From assembly GCF_001411555.2 (NCBI RefSeq), contig NC_049901.1, forward strand, positions 33,862,838 through 33,926,837: a stretch of 64,000 bases of DNA. The letters run 5' to 3'. The translations under genes were made by a program, and so were the position numbers. The notes beneath the pieces were generated by a model, which had not been told where the DNA came from, made no database searches, and worked only from the letters and a program-made list of their open reading frames with translations. How positions within the stretch are numbered: position 1 is the first letter of the stretch; every line of letters begins with the position of its first letter. Origin of the DNA: Juglans regia (lineage: Eukaryota > Streptophyta > Magnoliopsida > Fagales > Juglandaceae). Below are positions 1-12,787 of this stretch, piece after piece.

Positions 1-666
1 GTTAGAATCACTTCTTGAAAATATCTCGAAGTTTAATGACTAATAATACGTTGGAAGCTCCTTATTCCAATGATGCTTACGTATGGATCCTTCAGCGAAT
101 TGTTTAGTGACACATGGTGAATAACCTATGCATCTTGTAGTCTTGACCAAAGAAACTCAATATTGATGCAAACATTTATGGCTGGAGGCTTGAAATGCAT
201 AGAATGTTGTCCCCTCAAAGCAAATGTCCTCTATATTTCAGCTGAGGTTTTCAATCACAAAATGTTGTAATGCAAACAATGCTAATTAAGTTATTGCTTA
301 GTCATTTTATGGCAAAAAACATTTACGACTCTTACCTCATAGACTAACCAGATGGCTGGTTTGTCTACCAGTAGGTTATCTGTTTCGAAGTAACCAGCAA
401 TGGTTTTGCTTTTCACGTTTGAGAAAGTAGAAGCGCTGGCTTAAATTTCAACACAAGGAGAGAGACTTTTTTTCTAATACAGTGAAAGTGAAGTGGGGTT
501 TATTATTAAAGGTCGTTTGAACAAAAGCTTTACCAAATTATTGGTTAGGATTTTTCGTGCATCTGAGCTTAACATGGCAATATGCCTGTGTTACACAAAG
601 TGGGCTGTGATATACTTGTAATGCATCTGTCCAAATTCATCTGTTTGTTCGTTTTACCATCTCCAG
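1..666 (+). other. intron of the MTNA-like gene (no exon recognised)
   Basis: No coding exon is recognised here. The stretch ends in a pyrimidine-rich tract and CAG at 664-666, directly before the first recognisable MTNA codons, so it is best read as the intron before the antepenultimate exon. Earlier exons must lie left of the window. Confidence 0.6.
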
Positions 667-1348
667 GGATCTAGACTCACAGCTTTTGAGTTGGTGCATG
701 ATAACATACCTGCCACTCTTATAGCAGACTCGGCTGCGGCTGCATTGATGAAGGATGGACGAGTGGATGCTGTCATTGTTGGAGCGGATCGTGTAGCTGC
801 AAATGGTACTTCCATGTTAATCATTCAACTTCCTTTCTATTGTCAGATTCTAGGAAGTATATCTAAATGACGCCTTTTAATCTAATTTCAGGTGATACTG
901 CTAACAAGATTGGAACGTACAGCCTTTCCTTGTGTGCAATGAATCATCACATTCCATTCTATGTGGCTGCACCTCTGACATCCATCGATCTATCCCTTTA
1001 CTCTGGAAAAGAGATTGTTATAGAGGAAAGATCCCCAAAGGAGTTGACACACTCACGTGGAGGACTTGGGGAACAAGTTGCTGCATCTGGAATCTCTGTC
1101 TGGAACCCGGCTTTTGATGTCACCCCTGCTAATCTGATCTCTGGTATCATAACAGAAAAGGTTCTCTCTCTCTCTCGCTCGCTCTCTCTGTGCACTCGCA
1201 CACATATCATGCATCCTAGTGAATTTATGAATAGAATGTCAGGTTGTATAATTGCTGGTAACTTGCATTATCTGTGCAGGGTGTCATTACAAAGATTAGC
1301 AGTGATGCTTTTGACATAAAGGATTTCATAGAAAAGGCAGCCAAGTAA
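667..1348 (+). CDS. MTNA: methylthioribose-1-phosphate isomerase, C-terminal exons (partial gene)
   Basis: Three exons, 667-805, 892-1160 and 1280-1348, join in frame across GT-AG introns and end at TAA 1346-1348. The product is the C-terminal part of the aIF-2B/eIF-2B-like isomerase family. It reads [20 protein letters not shown], then [21 protein letters not shown], then a tail ending in [14 protein letters not shown]. In known MtnA enzymes this fold converts 5-methylthioribose-1-phosphate to the ribulose-1-phosphate in the cytosolic methionine (Yang) salvage cycle. The conserved GADR-x-x-x-NGD segment, which carries the catalytic Asp, is intact but split by the intron at 806-891. The second intron (1161-1279) starts with a CT-rich stretch. 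No stop or frameshift is seen, so the gene looks functional. The 5' exons are outside the window. ATG 867 lies in an intron and is not a start. Confidence 0.93.
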
Positions 1349-2034
1349 TCTAGCACAGCTGATAGATCACTTATTGGAAAGTGTACCGCCGTACTAAAAC
1401 AAGGATGTTGAGAAAATGCCTCAGAGTGTTCGATGTGGAAAACTCGAGTAGTTGTTTATGGCATGTTTCACGATTGCTGATGTCCTTTCTGCTTTCGGCA
1501 TTTGGGTTGATGCAAATCAAACAATATATTGTAAGCAATGGGATGGATATATGCAGCAAGAGATAAAAAGAACACGTCGTTTATATTTTTGTGAATCGTC
1601 AAGTGACGAGGAAAATGATACTTGGCATCTCATTTGACGATTCTTTTTTACTAAAAAAAAAAAAAAAAACTATTTTAATTTTTTCCTCAAACTTTTACGT
1701 TTTCTTAAAGGAAAATGAGTCTTTCTTGATGTTTGTCGAATATGACTGGAAGAAAATAATTTTTACTGATTGCTGTTCAGAAGGGTTGTAAAAAATGAGA
1801 TGCCAAGTAGCATGATCCTTATTTTTAATTTTATGGTTACCAAAAACGCCTAATTACTATTCAACTCACACTAGGGGGCGAGCAATACACCCACGGGTGC
1901 AACTTGCCTTATTGAAGATTTCCCTTATCCTGGTCTCCCCAAGTAGAGAGCTTATGTTAATTCCCCCACCCCCGGCGCATGTTACGGGTAGGGCACTGTG
2001 TGTAATGGACCCTTTTCCTACAATTCTCAAGAAC

Positions 2035-2069
<35 letters not shown>

Positions 2070-2149
2070 TGTGTGTTGGATGAATTTTCTAGAGTTGGCC
2101 TCCTTTCCAGCTCGTGGAGTATTTATTTGGATTAAAATGACGTTATTTG
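1349..2149. other. 3' UTR and intergenic DNA downstream of MTNA
   Basis: No coding potential is seen. The first few hundred bases are presumably MTNA 3' UTR. An A-run lies near 1655-1670 and a (GA)n(GT)n microsatellite at 2036-2076. The gypsy remnant starts shortly after. Confidence 0.5.
2036..2076. repeat. (GA)n(GT)n microsatellite
   Basis: About 14 GA units run directly into GTGTGTGTGT. This is a compound dinucleotide microsatellite in intergenic DNA. Confidence 0.95.
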
Positions 2150-4290
2150 TTACTCATACATAGTCGCGTTGTTCCATTTGTCACTCCTAATTCACAACAT
2201 GGAATATAGGAGGAAGTGAAGCATGCTGAGGTAGATCAAGTTTATAAGCAACCTGACCAATCCTTTGTGTGATATGGAATGGACCAAAGAATCTAGGAGA
2301 AAGCTTAAAATTTCGCCTAGCCATTAATGAATGATGCCTATAAGGCTGCATCATAAGATACACCCAATCTTCAACTACAATTTCTCTTTCAGTTTTGTTC
2401 TTATCAGCTTGGAACTTCATTTTCTCATGAGCTATTGACAAATTAAGTTTTAATGTAGCGAAAACTTGATCTATGGTCTTTAACACTTCATCTACTGTTT
2501 GGTTAGGAGTCGATCTAGGTATGTAACTTTGTAACCTTGTAGGGAGTTTGCCATGCAGTGCCTCATAAGATGTTAATTTTGTAGAAGTGTGGCAAGTGGT
2601 ATTGTACCACCACTAAGCCATGGTCAACCACTCAAACCACAACATTGGTTTATCTCCTGTGAAACTTCTCAGAAAATGCTCAAGGCATTTATAACAGCCA
2701 CAATTTATCCATCACTTTGAGGGTGATAAGCAGAAGAGTAAGAAGAGAGTTACTCCTTGTAACTTGAAGAGCTCCTTCCAGAATGAACTTGTAAAAGTTG
2801 ACTCCTATTAGAAACTATGTTATGAGGCATACCATGCAACTTGAAGACATTATCAACGAATAATGATGCCACCTTTAATAATGTAAATGGGTGTTTCAAT
2901 GCCATAAAATGGGAGTATTTAGACAATTTGTCAACAACTACCATAATAACATAATACCCCTTGGAAACTATTAACCCTTCTAAAAAATCTATGGACAAAC
3001 CTGTCCAAATTTGTTGGAGCAGGCAAGGGCTGTAATAAGCCAGCAGGATGCACGTTCTCCAGCTTATTCCTCTGAAAAATGTCACATTCTCTAATGTATT
3101 TCTTCACTTTACGTTTCCAACTAGGCCAATAAAAATCACTTCTAGCACCCTGTAATGACTTGTGAAAAACAGAATGACCGGTAGATGGGCTAGCATGTAT
3201 AAAATCCTCATTTTCTTAAACAAAAGACCATGTTTAAGGGTAAATGAAGAAGTGGAAGAAGAACCTTCCCGCAACAAAAAAAAATTGTTGTTGTGCTATC
3301 TAATCTCCTAGATATGTTTTCTTCAATTCTTCCACCAGGTTGGGGTGGGAAATGAAAGAGCAGTGAGTAAAGTAGAATCGTTTGGAATGACCCTTCGAGA
3401 CAAAGCATCTACTACTTTGTTCTTAACTCCCTTTTTTTACTCAATGGAAAATTCATAGCCCAAGAGTTTTGAAATCCACTTATGGTGAGCTGTTGTAGCA
3501 ACTTTTTGTTCTAGCAAATACTTTAAACTATGATGAACAGTTCTGATTATAAAAGCACTTCCTAATAGGTAAGGTCTCCATTTTGTAACAGCTAGTACCA
3601 GTGCTAGCAGTTCCTTCTCATAGGTAGAGAGTAACAAGTTCTCACTCTTGAGAGCTTGACTAAGGAAAGCAAGTGGTTTTTGATTCTACATGAAGACAGC
3701 TCTCACTCCAACCTCACAAGCATCACATTCAACAACAAACTTCTTTGTAAAACTGGCAGAGTCAAAACTGGAGGATTAGTTACAACCTATTTCAACTGTT
3801 CATAAGCAGTTGTTGTTGTTGCAGATCAATGAAAAACGTCATTTTTCAACAAGGCTATCAATGGAGTAGCTATTTGACCATAGCCACGAATAAATTTTCT
3901 ATAATAACCTGTCAATCCCTAAAACCCCTTAAAACCTTAAGGTTTTTAGGAACTAGCCAGCTTACTATAGAATCCATTTCTTTGGATCGACTCTCACTCT
4001 ATTAGTAGAAATCAATTGTCCTAAATACACTATCTCTTCACATACAAAGTGACACTTTGTTTCTTAGCAAATAATTGGTTCTTCTGCAATGTTTCCAAAC
4101 CAGTGGCCAAATACAATAAATGAGATTGCATATCCTTGCGATACACAAGGATATCATCAAAGAACACAATTACAAACTGCCTAAAAAATGGTTTGAACAC
4201 ATCATTCATGAGAGCTTGAAATGTTAAGGGAGCATTAGTGAGTCCAAATGACATAACAAGGAACTCATAATGCCCCTCTTGTGATCTAAA
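2150..4290 (-). mobile_element. Ty3/gypsy-type pol remnant (RT, RNase H, integrase), degenerate
   Basis: Read right to left, translated blocks follow gypsy pol order. The reverse transcriptase block (4290-4030) has EGHYEFLVMSFGLTNAP and the catalytic FFDDILVY. RNase H (3637-3437) has STYEKELLALVLAVTKWRPY and the ALSR-like tail. The integrase core (3085-2750) has WTGLSIDFLEGL, VVVDKLSKYSHFMAL and the AYHPQSDG-like stretch. The C-terminal integrase part (2486-2187) has the SPRFFGPFHITQRIG motif. Frames change and stops are frequent, so it is dead. No gag, protease or LTR is seen. The RT is cut at about 4290, directly before the GGGTGGCAAT terminus of a hAT-like element, which probably inserted there. 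Confidence 0.9.
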
Positions 4291-4291
4291 T

Positions 4292-4706
4292 AAGGGTGGC
4301 AATATGTGATACAATCCATGAACTCAACACGTACACAACACAAAATTAATAGGTTTGAGTTTGATGTTAATGGGTTCGGGTCAAAATGGATTGACCTGTT
4401 AAAACACGATTTATAAACCGGTCAACCCGCTCAATCCTAAATCAATTTGTTTTGACCCATCTAAACTTTATTTCAAAATTATATTTTTATTATTGTTGAG
4501 TTGTAATAATGATATTTTTCAGTATACTTATATTTTTATTATCAGGATTGTAATTTTAGACCTATGCTCATATTTTTTATTGTAGGGTTTGTAATATTGG
4601 TTTTATTATATGTTAAAATTTGAAAAAAAAAAAAACTGATATTGTTTGTTAGTAGGTAGTCTTATTTTTTTTAAAATGTTATGATTATTAATAAATATAG
4701 ATTTTA
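4292..4706 (+). repeat. hAT-like non-autonomous element, left part
   Basis: Starts with GGGTGGCAATATGTG directly after the broken gypsy RT. It continues with the CAACCCGCTC/GACCCAT-type subterminal sequence common to plant hAT-like elements with GGGTGGCAAT termini. Its inner part (about 4570-4700) matches the reverse complement of about 14700-14840, so both belong to one family. A right end was not found next to it. Confidence 0.5.
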
Positions 4707-7611
4707 ACTCCCCCCTAAAACTATCCTCTTTCTCAACTATTTCATCTCTCTATCAACTCTCTCATCTTTCTTTCTCACACCCATAAGCACAAACCTTTCT
4801 CTCTCTCTCGTTGTCGCCCTTGTCGAGTCCGTGTGTCTTTCTCCTACATTCTGTAAGTATCTCGAGGACCCTAAATTAGGTTTGAGTTTTACAATGGATG
4901 TTTTTGATTGAACTATGGAGGATGAGATTTTCATGAATGGATTTGGAGGATGAGGTTGTGAGTTGTGTACTGTGGAGAGATTTGTGTAAATTTGTGATGA
5001 TGATTGTGTGAATTTGTGATGTAAATCTAGGATTTCAATATGAAACCCTAAATTAATTTAGGGGTTTCAATATTAAAAACTCAATCTGTTCTAGGGTCTC
5101 AATATTGAAACCCTAATAATGCCTAAGCTAAGTATAACTATTGTGGTAAAATATATAGATGTTATTACAGGAGACATGACACATTTCAATCAAAAGTCCA
5201 CTTAGAAGAACCATGCAAAAAGAGTCCAATTATACGTTATTTACAAGAAAATAGTCAATCTAGACTAAAGATTGAGTTTAAAAGAATGGCGGATGGTAGT
5301 AGTGGGAGGGAACGTTGAAGAGGTATACAAAATATGATATAGAGGAGTGTAAGAGATACCTAACTCGTATGGTCATTGTAGATGAGTTACCCTTTTAGTT
5401 TATGGAAGGTGAAGGGTTCCAAGCATACCTTGAGTACTTGGAACCTAGGTATGACATTCTTTTTTGCCATACAGTGTGAACGATATTTTGAAACTATACG
5501 ATGTACATAGAAAATTGTTGAGAAACCAATTGAGGGGTCAAAAAGTTTGTCTCACAACTGATTCATAGTCATTGGTCCAAAATTTTAATTATATATCTTT
5601 GACGGCACATTTTGTAGATAGTGATTGGTAATTAAACAAAAAGATTCTCAAGTTTTTCCAAATTGCTAATCACAAGGGTGAGACAATTGGGAAAGTCTTG
5701 GAAACCGCAATAGATGAGTGGTGGTTGGAGCAGATTGTGACTGTAATGCTTGATAATGCCTATTCTAATGATACCACTTTGGGGTATCTTAAGAATAAGG
5801 TTAAAAAGGAAAATACGACAATCATGAGTCGTGAGTGTTTACATGTGAGATGTGATGCACATGTTCTAAATCTTATTATAACTGATAGTTTGAAAGATGT
5901 TCATGATTCGGTTGCAAGGGTTAGAACCGCGATGATGTTTGTGATATCTTCATCGTCTAGGCTTTATAAATTTGGTTGTGGGAATTGAATGTAAGAAGTG
6001 GTTGCCTTGATGTTACTACAAGATGAAACTCAGCCTTCTTGATATTGGAGATGGCCCAGGAGTATAGAAAGTCCTTTGACTTATTGGGTGAGGAGGACAT
6101 ACAATATGTCATCTATTTTAATAATGAGAGAGGATTGTGCAAGCCTAAAATGATGATTGTGTTGTTGTTGGGATTTTTGTAGAATTTTTTAGACTTTTCT
6201 ACGAGGTCACAGTACCATTTCTATTTCTTTGTATGTTATATTTAAGGAATTTTGTTACCAAGTATGTCAGATGAAAGAACAATTGGATGAAATATGTGGG
6301 AGGCTGTGGGAAATGACAATGAGCATGTGGAATGAGTATGAAAAGTATTGGGAAAATCTAAGTAGGTTAAAAATTTTCTCTATTGTTCTTGACCTTCAGT
6401 ACAAAATTGATGGCATGATATTTGGATTGGTATTGGTGAATAGGAATGCATGGGTGGATCATATTGAGGTAAGGGTATGAGAAACTATTGAAAGATTGTT
6501 TGATAAATTTGCTGTATTCAGGAGTAGTAATATTCTGGCACCTACACCTACTGCACCGCCTCCTCCCGAAGTTAGGATAGGGAAAAAGCGTAGGTTAGGG
6601 TGAGGTGAGAGGTTGGGCCAGGTTGCTAAGCTTCATCAACCTTCAAACATATAGTTGGAGTTGGATAGATACTTGGCAACATATATGCACCCATTTACGT
6701 AGGGGTTTGATATCTTATCTTGGTGGAAGATCAATGCCTTCAAGTATCCTATCTTTGGAGACATAGCCCACAGTATTTTGATCATCCCTATTACCATCAT
6801 AGCCTCATAGTCGGCCTTTATCACAAGGTGGCACATATATAATCTTTGTAATTTTAATTATGTTTTTGTATTTTTTCAGCTTTTATAATCTCATTGTCAC
6901 ATGCCCAATCCTAATCCCAATGATCTCATCTTGGTTAGTAATTTTAAATTTTTTTTTTAACTTTTTCAATGTTCACATATCTATAATGTAGTGTTTATGA
7001 TTTTTTTTTTTTTTAGATTTTATAGTCTCACTTGTCCACCACCCCCAAATTTCAATCTCAAGACTCAAAGTCATCTAGATCTTACTGCAATTTTAGTCTT
7101 TAGATTTCATAGAAACATTCTTGTTCATTTAAATCATTTGAAAATTTTTAATATTTTTAGAATAATTTGTAATAATTTTAAATTAGTTTGTATTATTGTA
7201 ATAGCTTATAATTATTAGTTAAAACTTAGAAGTTACTAACTTAATAGTTAGAACTTAGATTTTTATGTTTTATAATTTAATAACCTTTGTTTCATTTTTT
7301 GTAATATGTATAATATAGTTTTTAATTTTTTTTTTGCTTTAATTTAGACAGACTTTTTACTATCTAGGCCTAAAATGATCTGAAAATAGGTTCTTGACCA
7401 TTTTTTAGGCCCATAAACAGGTTTTAGACCTAGTGGACCAAGGCCCATTTGGGCCGAATAGACCTAAATATGTCACCTGGCACCCAGACTGGGGACCGCC
7501 CCCGGCGTGTGGGGCCTAATCCTAGGAGGAAACCCCACCTCCTGCCCATGCGGGGTCTGGGGTGCGGAAGGCCCCCCTTTCGCCCTGAGGGATATGGGTA
7601 GCACTCCTACC
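4707..7611 (+). pseudogene. hAT-family transposase pseudogene, copy 1 (RICESLEEPER-like)
   Basis: A CT-rich leader (4710-4850) with a possible 5' UTR splice donor (GTAAGT near 4851) precedes a degraded hAT transposase. A BED-like remnant with NYCGK lies near 5130-5150. A block near 5330-5460 has KRYTKYDIEECKRYLTRM. The core at 5698-5988 has TVMLDNAYSNDTTLGYLKNK and CLHVRCDAHVLNLIITDSLK, the typical hAT RNase-H-like region. The C-terminal dimerisation region (about 6640-6830) has FDILSWWKINAFKYPIFGDIA. Stops and frameshifts occur throughout. It ends in a GC-rich stretch and GGTAGCACTCCTACC (7597-7611), shared with copy 2. It keeps a middle segment that copy 2 has lost. Confidence 0.85.
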
Positions 7612-8368
7612 ATGAATAGTGAAGATAAGTTAGTGTAGAGATGTATTACAAATGGTATTTTCTAGGTGGTTAAAAGTGCATATCATCTAAAGCATGAATT
7701 ATTCAACAGATAAAAGAGAAACTATTCTCAAGGGACTTATAGAGAAGCTAGAACCCTTTGGTAGCTGCTATGGAAGTCTAAGGTGCCAAATGTAGTTAAG
7801 AATTTCAAATGGAAAACTCATGGCAACATCCTTAGAACCAAATTGAATTTGAAGAGAAGGGACGTGTACTGTAGGATGCAAAATGTCCTATTCATGCTCT
7901 AGAGGAGGAAACAACTGAGCATATCTTATGAGAGAGTTTCATTCAACAAGAGATGTTTGGAGAACATGTGGAAAAATAATTAAAAAGAGTAGAATAGGTG
8001 GGTACTGTAGTTTTCTAAAAAATTTCTCAACTTTCTCAACAAAGGTAGAAACATGAGACTTGGAGTTAATGAGAGTGATTACAAGGAAATTATGGTCGAG
8101 AAGTAATTCATATGTCTATAGATTTATCAAGATCTCTTTTAGCGTCCCTCTCAATTGATGGCATTGGCAAGAGAAGCCTTGGAAGAATTTCATGGTTACC
8201 AAATGCAGGCAGATCATTGTGGATCCATCATAGTTGAAAATTCACCAAAATGGTAGTAGACTGGACTAAACTTCATAAATGCTAATTGGGATATTACTCT
8301 GGATGTAAGACAAGGAAGATGCAGATTGGAATCATAATTCAGGATGATTTGAGGCAGGTTTTAGCATA
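7612..8368 (+). mobile_element. LINE 3' fragment (RT zinc-binding and RNase H remnants)
   Basis: Degenerate translation gives, in order, VKSAYHLKHE-like sequence, a block reading W-x-SLW-KAKVPNVVKNFKWK, a NILRTKLNLKRRDV segment, EETTEHIL, and an RNase H start reading NANWDIT followed by IIIQDDLRQVLA. This is the usual order of the plant LINE ORF2 3' end (zf-RVT then RVT_3). It is bounded by hAT copy 1 on the left and the copy 2 leader on the right, with no stop-free frame. Confidence 0.7.
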
Positions 8369-9867
8369 AAAAAAAGCCCATCTCTAGGTTTCCCTCGCCC
8401 TGCTATATATATATATATAACCCCAAACGAAATGATGACATTTTGTCATTTTAGACAAAACGACACCGTTTGGTCTGGGTTAATTAATCCCCCCACTAGT
8501 GACTCCCCTCTCCCCTAGCCTCCCCTTCTCAAAATCGAAATTCTCTCAATCTCTCTTAGTTTTCTCTCCACTGCTCGTCTCTTTATTGTGTCCGGTGTCT
8601 GCTCATCTCCGTTGCTCTCTGTGGCCGTCGCTCTCTGTGTCTGTCGCATCATCTTCGTTGAAGGTAAGCCCAAAATCCAAACCTCTTAGTTTTAGTATTT
8701 TATGTTTTTTTATGTTTTTGTTGAGTTATGGAGATTGGATGAGGGTTGGGATTAAATGAAGATGGATGATGAGACTTGTGAATTGTGTTGTAGAAAATCT
8801 TGATTGTGCATGTGATTTTTGAATGTGAACTATTGTGATTTGTGAATCAGTGATCTTATGCATGGGTTTCGGATTGGAACCCTAAATTAGTTTAGGATTC
8901 GAATATGAAACTCTAAAAAATTGGAATCCTAAATTAATTTAGGGTTCCAATCCAAATAAATAAAGGCGCCTCTTATATAAATTTATATGGTATGTCTTTT
9001 TATTCTAATGATGTCTATTAATTTATGTTAATATGAATTGACAGTTTATGTTGATTTTAGTTACTTAATAGAGAAATTAGTCTCAGAACCATAGATTTGA
9101 AGATGCATTTGTTACTTAATTTTTGTTGAACTTATTAATTATGGGTTTTCCTCAGATATTGTAATAGTTTTTATTTTACTTTTTCTCGTATGAGGGTTAT
9201 AATGTCTTTTAACATCTTTCAATTGTGCTTTTGGGCTCGTGTGTGCTACTATTGAAAATAAATATGTTTACCAATTAATCAGTTAAAAAATGTTTCAAAA
9301 ATTGGCACTAATTAGAAATGAGATTAATAATATGGAATTAATCATGTGATTGATTTTGGGCATCATTGTTTTTATATATGATACTCCTTACAATATTGGC
9401 CGGCCATTATATATTTGAGTTTTGTAGTATGACTATCCATACAAGGAAAAAAAAAATGAACAATGTTTTACTAGAAGAAATATTGGTTTACTAAAGATAT
9501 GATTAGAAAGTTTTCGTTACATTAAATGATTATATACAAAGTTATATTCTAATTGAGTATTAAAAGTAATTTTATTTTCCACTATTTTCAATCCAAATAA
9601 ATTCTCAGTGTTTTGTTAACTAAAAACATCACAATTTCGAGATATATTCATCAACCCACGTGGCAAAACTAATGGGTATACATTTTTATTCCTTTTTTTT
9701 TATTTTTTATTTTTTATGTTGTAGCCACCACTAGAAGCATAAAAGGATAAAAACTCAAAGTTTAATGAATATACCAGAAAAATCAAAACTGTGATGCATA
9801 TAGAAATATAGAAACAAATTCATAAGAATTCAGAGTTGATTGTGCATGCTTATAATATGATGTCTAT

Positions 9868-9999
9868 TTTGATTGTGTATGCTTATTTTATAAAATAAAT
9901 TATAATAATGAAAATGTTAGTGACATGTTGAAATTTGATTGTGCATGCTTATTTTATAAAACAAATTATAATAATGAAAATGTTAGTGACATGTTTTGA
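9868..9999. repeat. 66-bp tandem duplication inside hAT copy 2 leader intron
   Basis: Two adjacent 66-bp units start at 9868 and 9934 with TTTGATTGTG(T/C)ATGC. Only a few bases differ. Confidence 0.9.
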
Positions 10000-10065
10000 T
10001 TGTTGATTGTTAATGTTAGTGTCATGTTTTTCTTTTTATTTCAGATTTGTTGCTTGTTTTGGAGA

Positions 10066-11812
10066 ATGTCTTCCTCTACTCCCTTAGATTTTAGTGATAG
10101 CTGTCCTACCCCTACTGGGCCTATCCCAACACCTAACCCTAGACCCAACACTAACCCTAGTGACAGTTGTCCTGCCCCAAGCCTACACAAAGCAAGAAAG
10201 TTGTTTCCATAGTTTGGTCTCACTTTACCAAACTAGAGAGTGATAACCCCAATAACCCCAAACAAAGTGTAATTACTGTGGTAAACTCCATGGACATCAC
10301 TAAAGGAAACGTGGTACATCATAGTTAATGGTAAACTTAGAAAAACAATGCAAGAAGAGTCCAATATTAAGATCCTTACAAGAGAATAGTGAATTTAGAC
10401 TAGAGATTGAACTAAAAAAATGGCAGATGAGAGTAGTTGGGGTTATACATTTAAGGGGTATACTAAGTATGACTTCGATGAGTGTAGAAGAAAGTTAACT
10501 CGTATGATTATTATGGACGAGCTACCTTTTCAGTTTTTGGAGGGTAGAGGGTTTCAAGAATATTTCAGTTGCTTGGAACCTAAGTTTAATATTCATTTTC
10601 ACCATACTATGACAAATGATATTAAAAGAATATTACCAAAAGGAGAATAATTTATTGAAGGGCCAATTGGCGAGTCAAGTTGTAAGCCTCGCTACTGATA
10701 CTTGGACATCCGTCCAAGTATTGAGAATGAGGGTTGGCACGAGTTTCAACTGTTACAATTAATAATATTTCGTCTAACGATGTCGTATTGAGATATCTTA
10801 AAACATATCTCAGAGAGATAAATAAGACAATCTTTGGTGGTGATTGTTTGTATGTTAGATGTGCTGCACATTTTTTAAATTTATTTGTGTCTGATGGCTT
10901 GAAAGATGTTGATGATACATGAGTCAGAATGACTATGAGATTTGTGAGATATTCTCCTGCTATCTTTGTAGATTTTTTAATGTGTTTCTATGATATGACA
11001 TTGAAAATATTTGATTCTTTGTACTCTGCATCCAATGAGTTTGCTCAACAAATATGTAAGGTGAAAGAAAAATTAGATGAGATGTGTATGAGTGACAATA
11101 CTAGGATGATGGAGATGACATTGATGATGAGGGTCAAATATGACAAGTATTGAGAGGATTTGAGTAGGCAAAATATTTTGTTATATTTGGCTGTTGCTCT
11201 TGACCTTCAGCTCAAGATTGATGGCATGGTATATGGTTTGAGACTTGTGCAAGGGGCCACATGGGCTGAGCTTATTCGGGGCATGATTTGAGACACCCTC
11301 AATAGATTGTTTGATGAGTTTACTGTGATTAGGGATGGTAGCCCAACTGCACCTATCCCAACCCGAGCACTTCTTCCAGAAGTCGGGGCGGGGAAAAAGC
11401 GTAAGTTGGTGTGGGCCCAAAACCTCTTATAGAACCCCCAATTAGTCATCAATCTATAGAGTTGAAGTTGGAGGTAGACCGATATTTGGCAGGAGATCTT
11501 CTGCCATATATAGAAGGGTTTGATATATTAGCTTGGTGGAAGATCAATGCTGTGAAGTATTCCGTTTTTGGAGAAATAGTCCGCAGTATTTTGGCCATCC
11601 CTATTAGCACCATAGTCTTAGAATCGGCTTTTAGTATTGAAAGGCGCATATTGGATCCATTCTGGAGTTCTTTGTCCCCTACTACTATGGAGGTATTGAT
11701 TTGCACGCAGAATTGGATCAAAAAGACTCCAATTCATGTTTCGGATGTTCTTGACTTTAATGAGGTCGACGAGGAGGAGGGTGATGATCAACCTGGATCT
11801 GATAATCGTTGA
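10066..11812 (+). pseudogene. hAT transposase pseudogene (BED zinc finger, RNase-H core, dimerisation domain)
   Basis: ATG 10066 follows the leader-intron acceptor. A short Pro/Ser-rich N-terminus (SSTPLDFSDSCPTPTGP) leads into a BED-type zinc finger (CNYCGK near 10268). Next come KGYTKYDFDECRRKLTRM (10420-10650) and ATDTWTSVQ (near 10700), then the core DVVLRYLKTYL and CLYVRCAAHFLNLFVSD (10734-10922). The C-terminal hAT dimerisation domain (11411-11812) has FDILAWWKINAVKYSVFGEI, IPISTIVLESAFS and a stop at 11810. Frames shift several times. The stretch between TDTWTSVQ and the core is short by roughly 60 codons relative to copy 1, a deletion at about 10712-10735. The dimerisation domain is still open, so decay is moderate. 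Confidence 0.88.
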
Positions 11813-12787
11813 TTTTAATGTTTCATTTTATTATTTTGATTATTTTATTTATATACATTTTATTGATATTAATTTCAAATTTAATTGTTGCAGCCATACA
11901 TGATTGACGTCTACCTTCGCTACAGTATGACTTCACGATATTGGACCCCGACCCACCATTGCCATTTGTCATAAGTTTGTACAATTTGTATTGTCCCTTA
12001 ATTTTTTTTCGTATTTATATAAATTTTGGTATCTAATTATTTTTATAATCTTATTGTTATATGCGCACTTCAAGCCTCATTTCTAATTCCAATCTGAAAT
12101 TTAAATGATATATTCTCAATATTAAATCTTGATTCTCATCTCATCTTGGTTAGTCAGATTTTAATTTATTTTATGTTTATAATTCTAATTTATATTTCTA
12201 TTCAATTGTTAATGTTTCAGATTTTATGATCTCACGACTCACAACAAGTAGTACTAAATTCTATATCCACGCTTGGCCACCCATCACAAATGTCAAAGTC
12301 AAAGTTCAAAGTTTTCCCCACTGTTACTTTTATCATTTATGTTCAATTGACAATTGTATTTAGATTTTACATATTCAATTCTTTGTAATATTGATACAAT
12401 CACAATGTCCATTTTATGTTTGTAATTTTGTAATTGTTTTATCTTAATTTGTATTATTGTAATAGTTTAGTTATTATAATTTTATTATAAATTCTATTAT
12501 TGTAATAGTTTAGGAGTTAGAACTTAGGAGTATTAGTGTATTTCTTTAATCTTTTTTCTCTTAATTTGTAACTTTTTATTGTGAATTTAATTTATTGCTA
12601 TTTAAAAAATTATACATTTTTTTTATATTGCTAGGCCATTTTGAGCCTAGAAATAGCTTATGGGTCCATGGCCCATTTGTGGGTACAAGGGGGGTATCTA
12701 CCCGGATGGGGTACCCCAGCCCCGCACCACGAGGTGGGTGCCGGTGGGAAAATCCCCGCACCGTATGGTGTAGGTAGCACTCCTACC

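Larger units (their letters stand above)
8369..12787 (+). mobile_element. hAT element, copy 2
   Basis: Contains a CT-rich leader (about 8480-8660), a probable 5' UTR intron (donor GTAAGC at 8663, acceptor TTTCAG ending 10044), a transposase pseudogene (10066-11812), an AT-rich 3' region with an intron-like tail, and a GC-rich 3' end with GGTAGCACTCCTACC at 12773-12787, as in copy 1. Matching leaders, coding order and 3' ends show that both copies are one family. I did not identify a left terminal inverted repeat or TSD, so the left edge is approximate. Confidence 0.7.

Noticed and set aside
867..1319. A 150-codon frame as an independent gene
   Set aside because: Its start lies in the MTNA intron and its end runs through the next intron; only the middle is MTNA exon.
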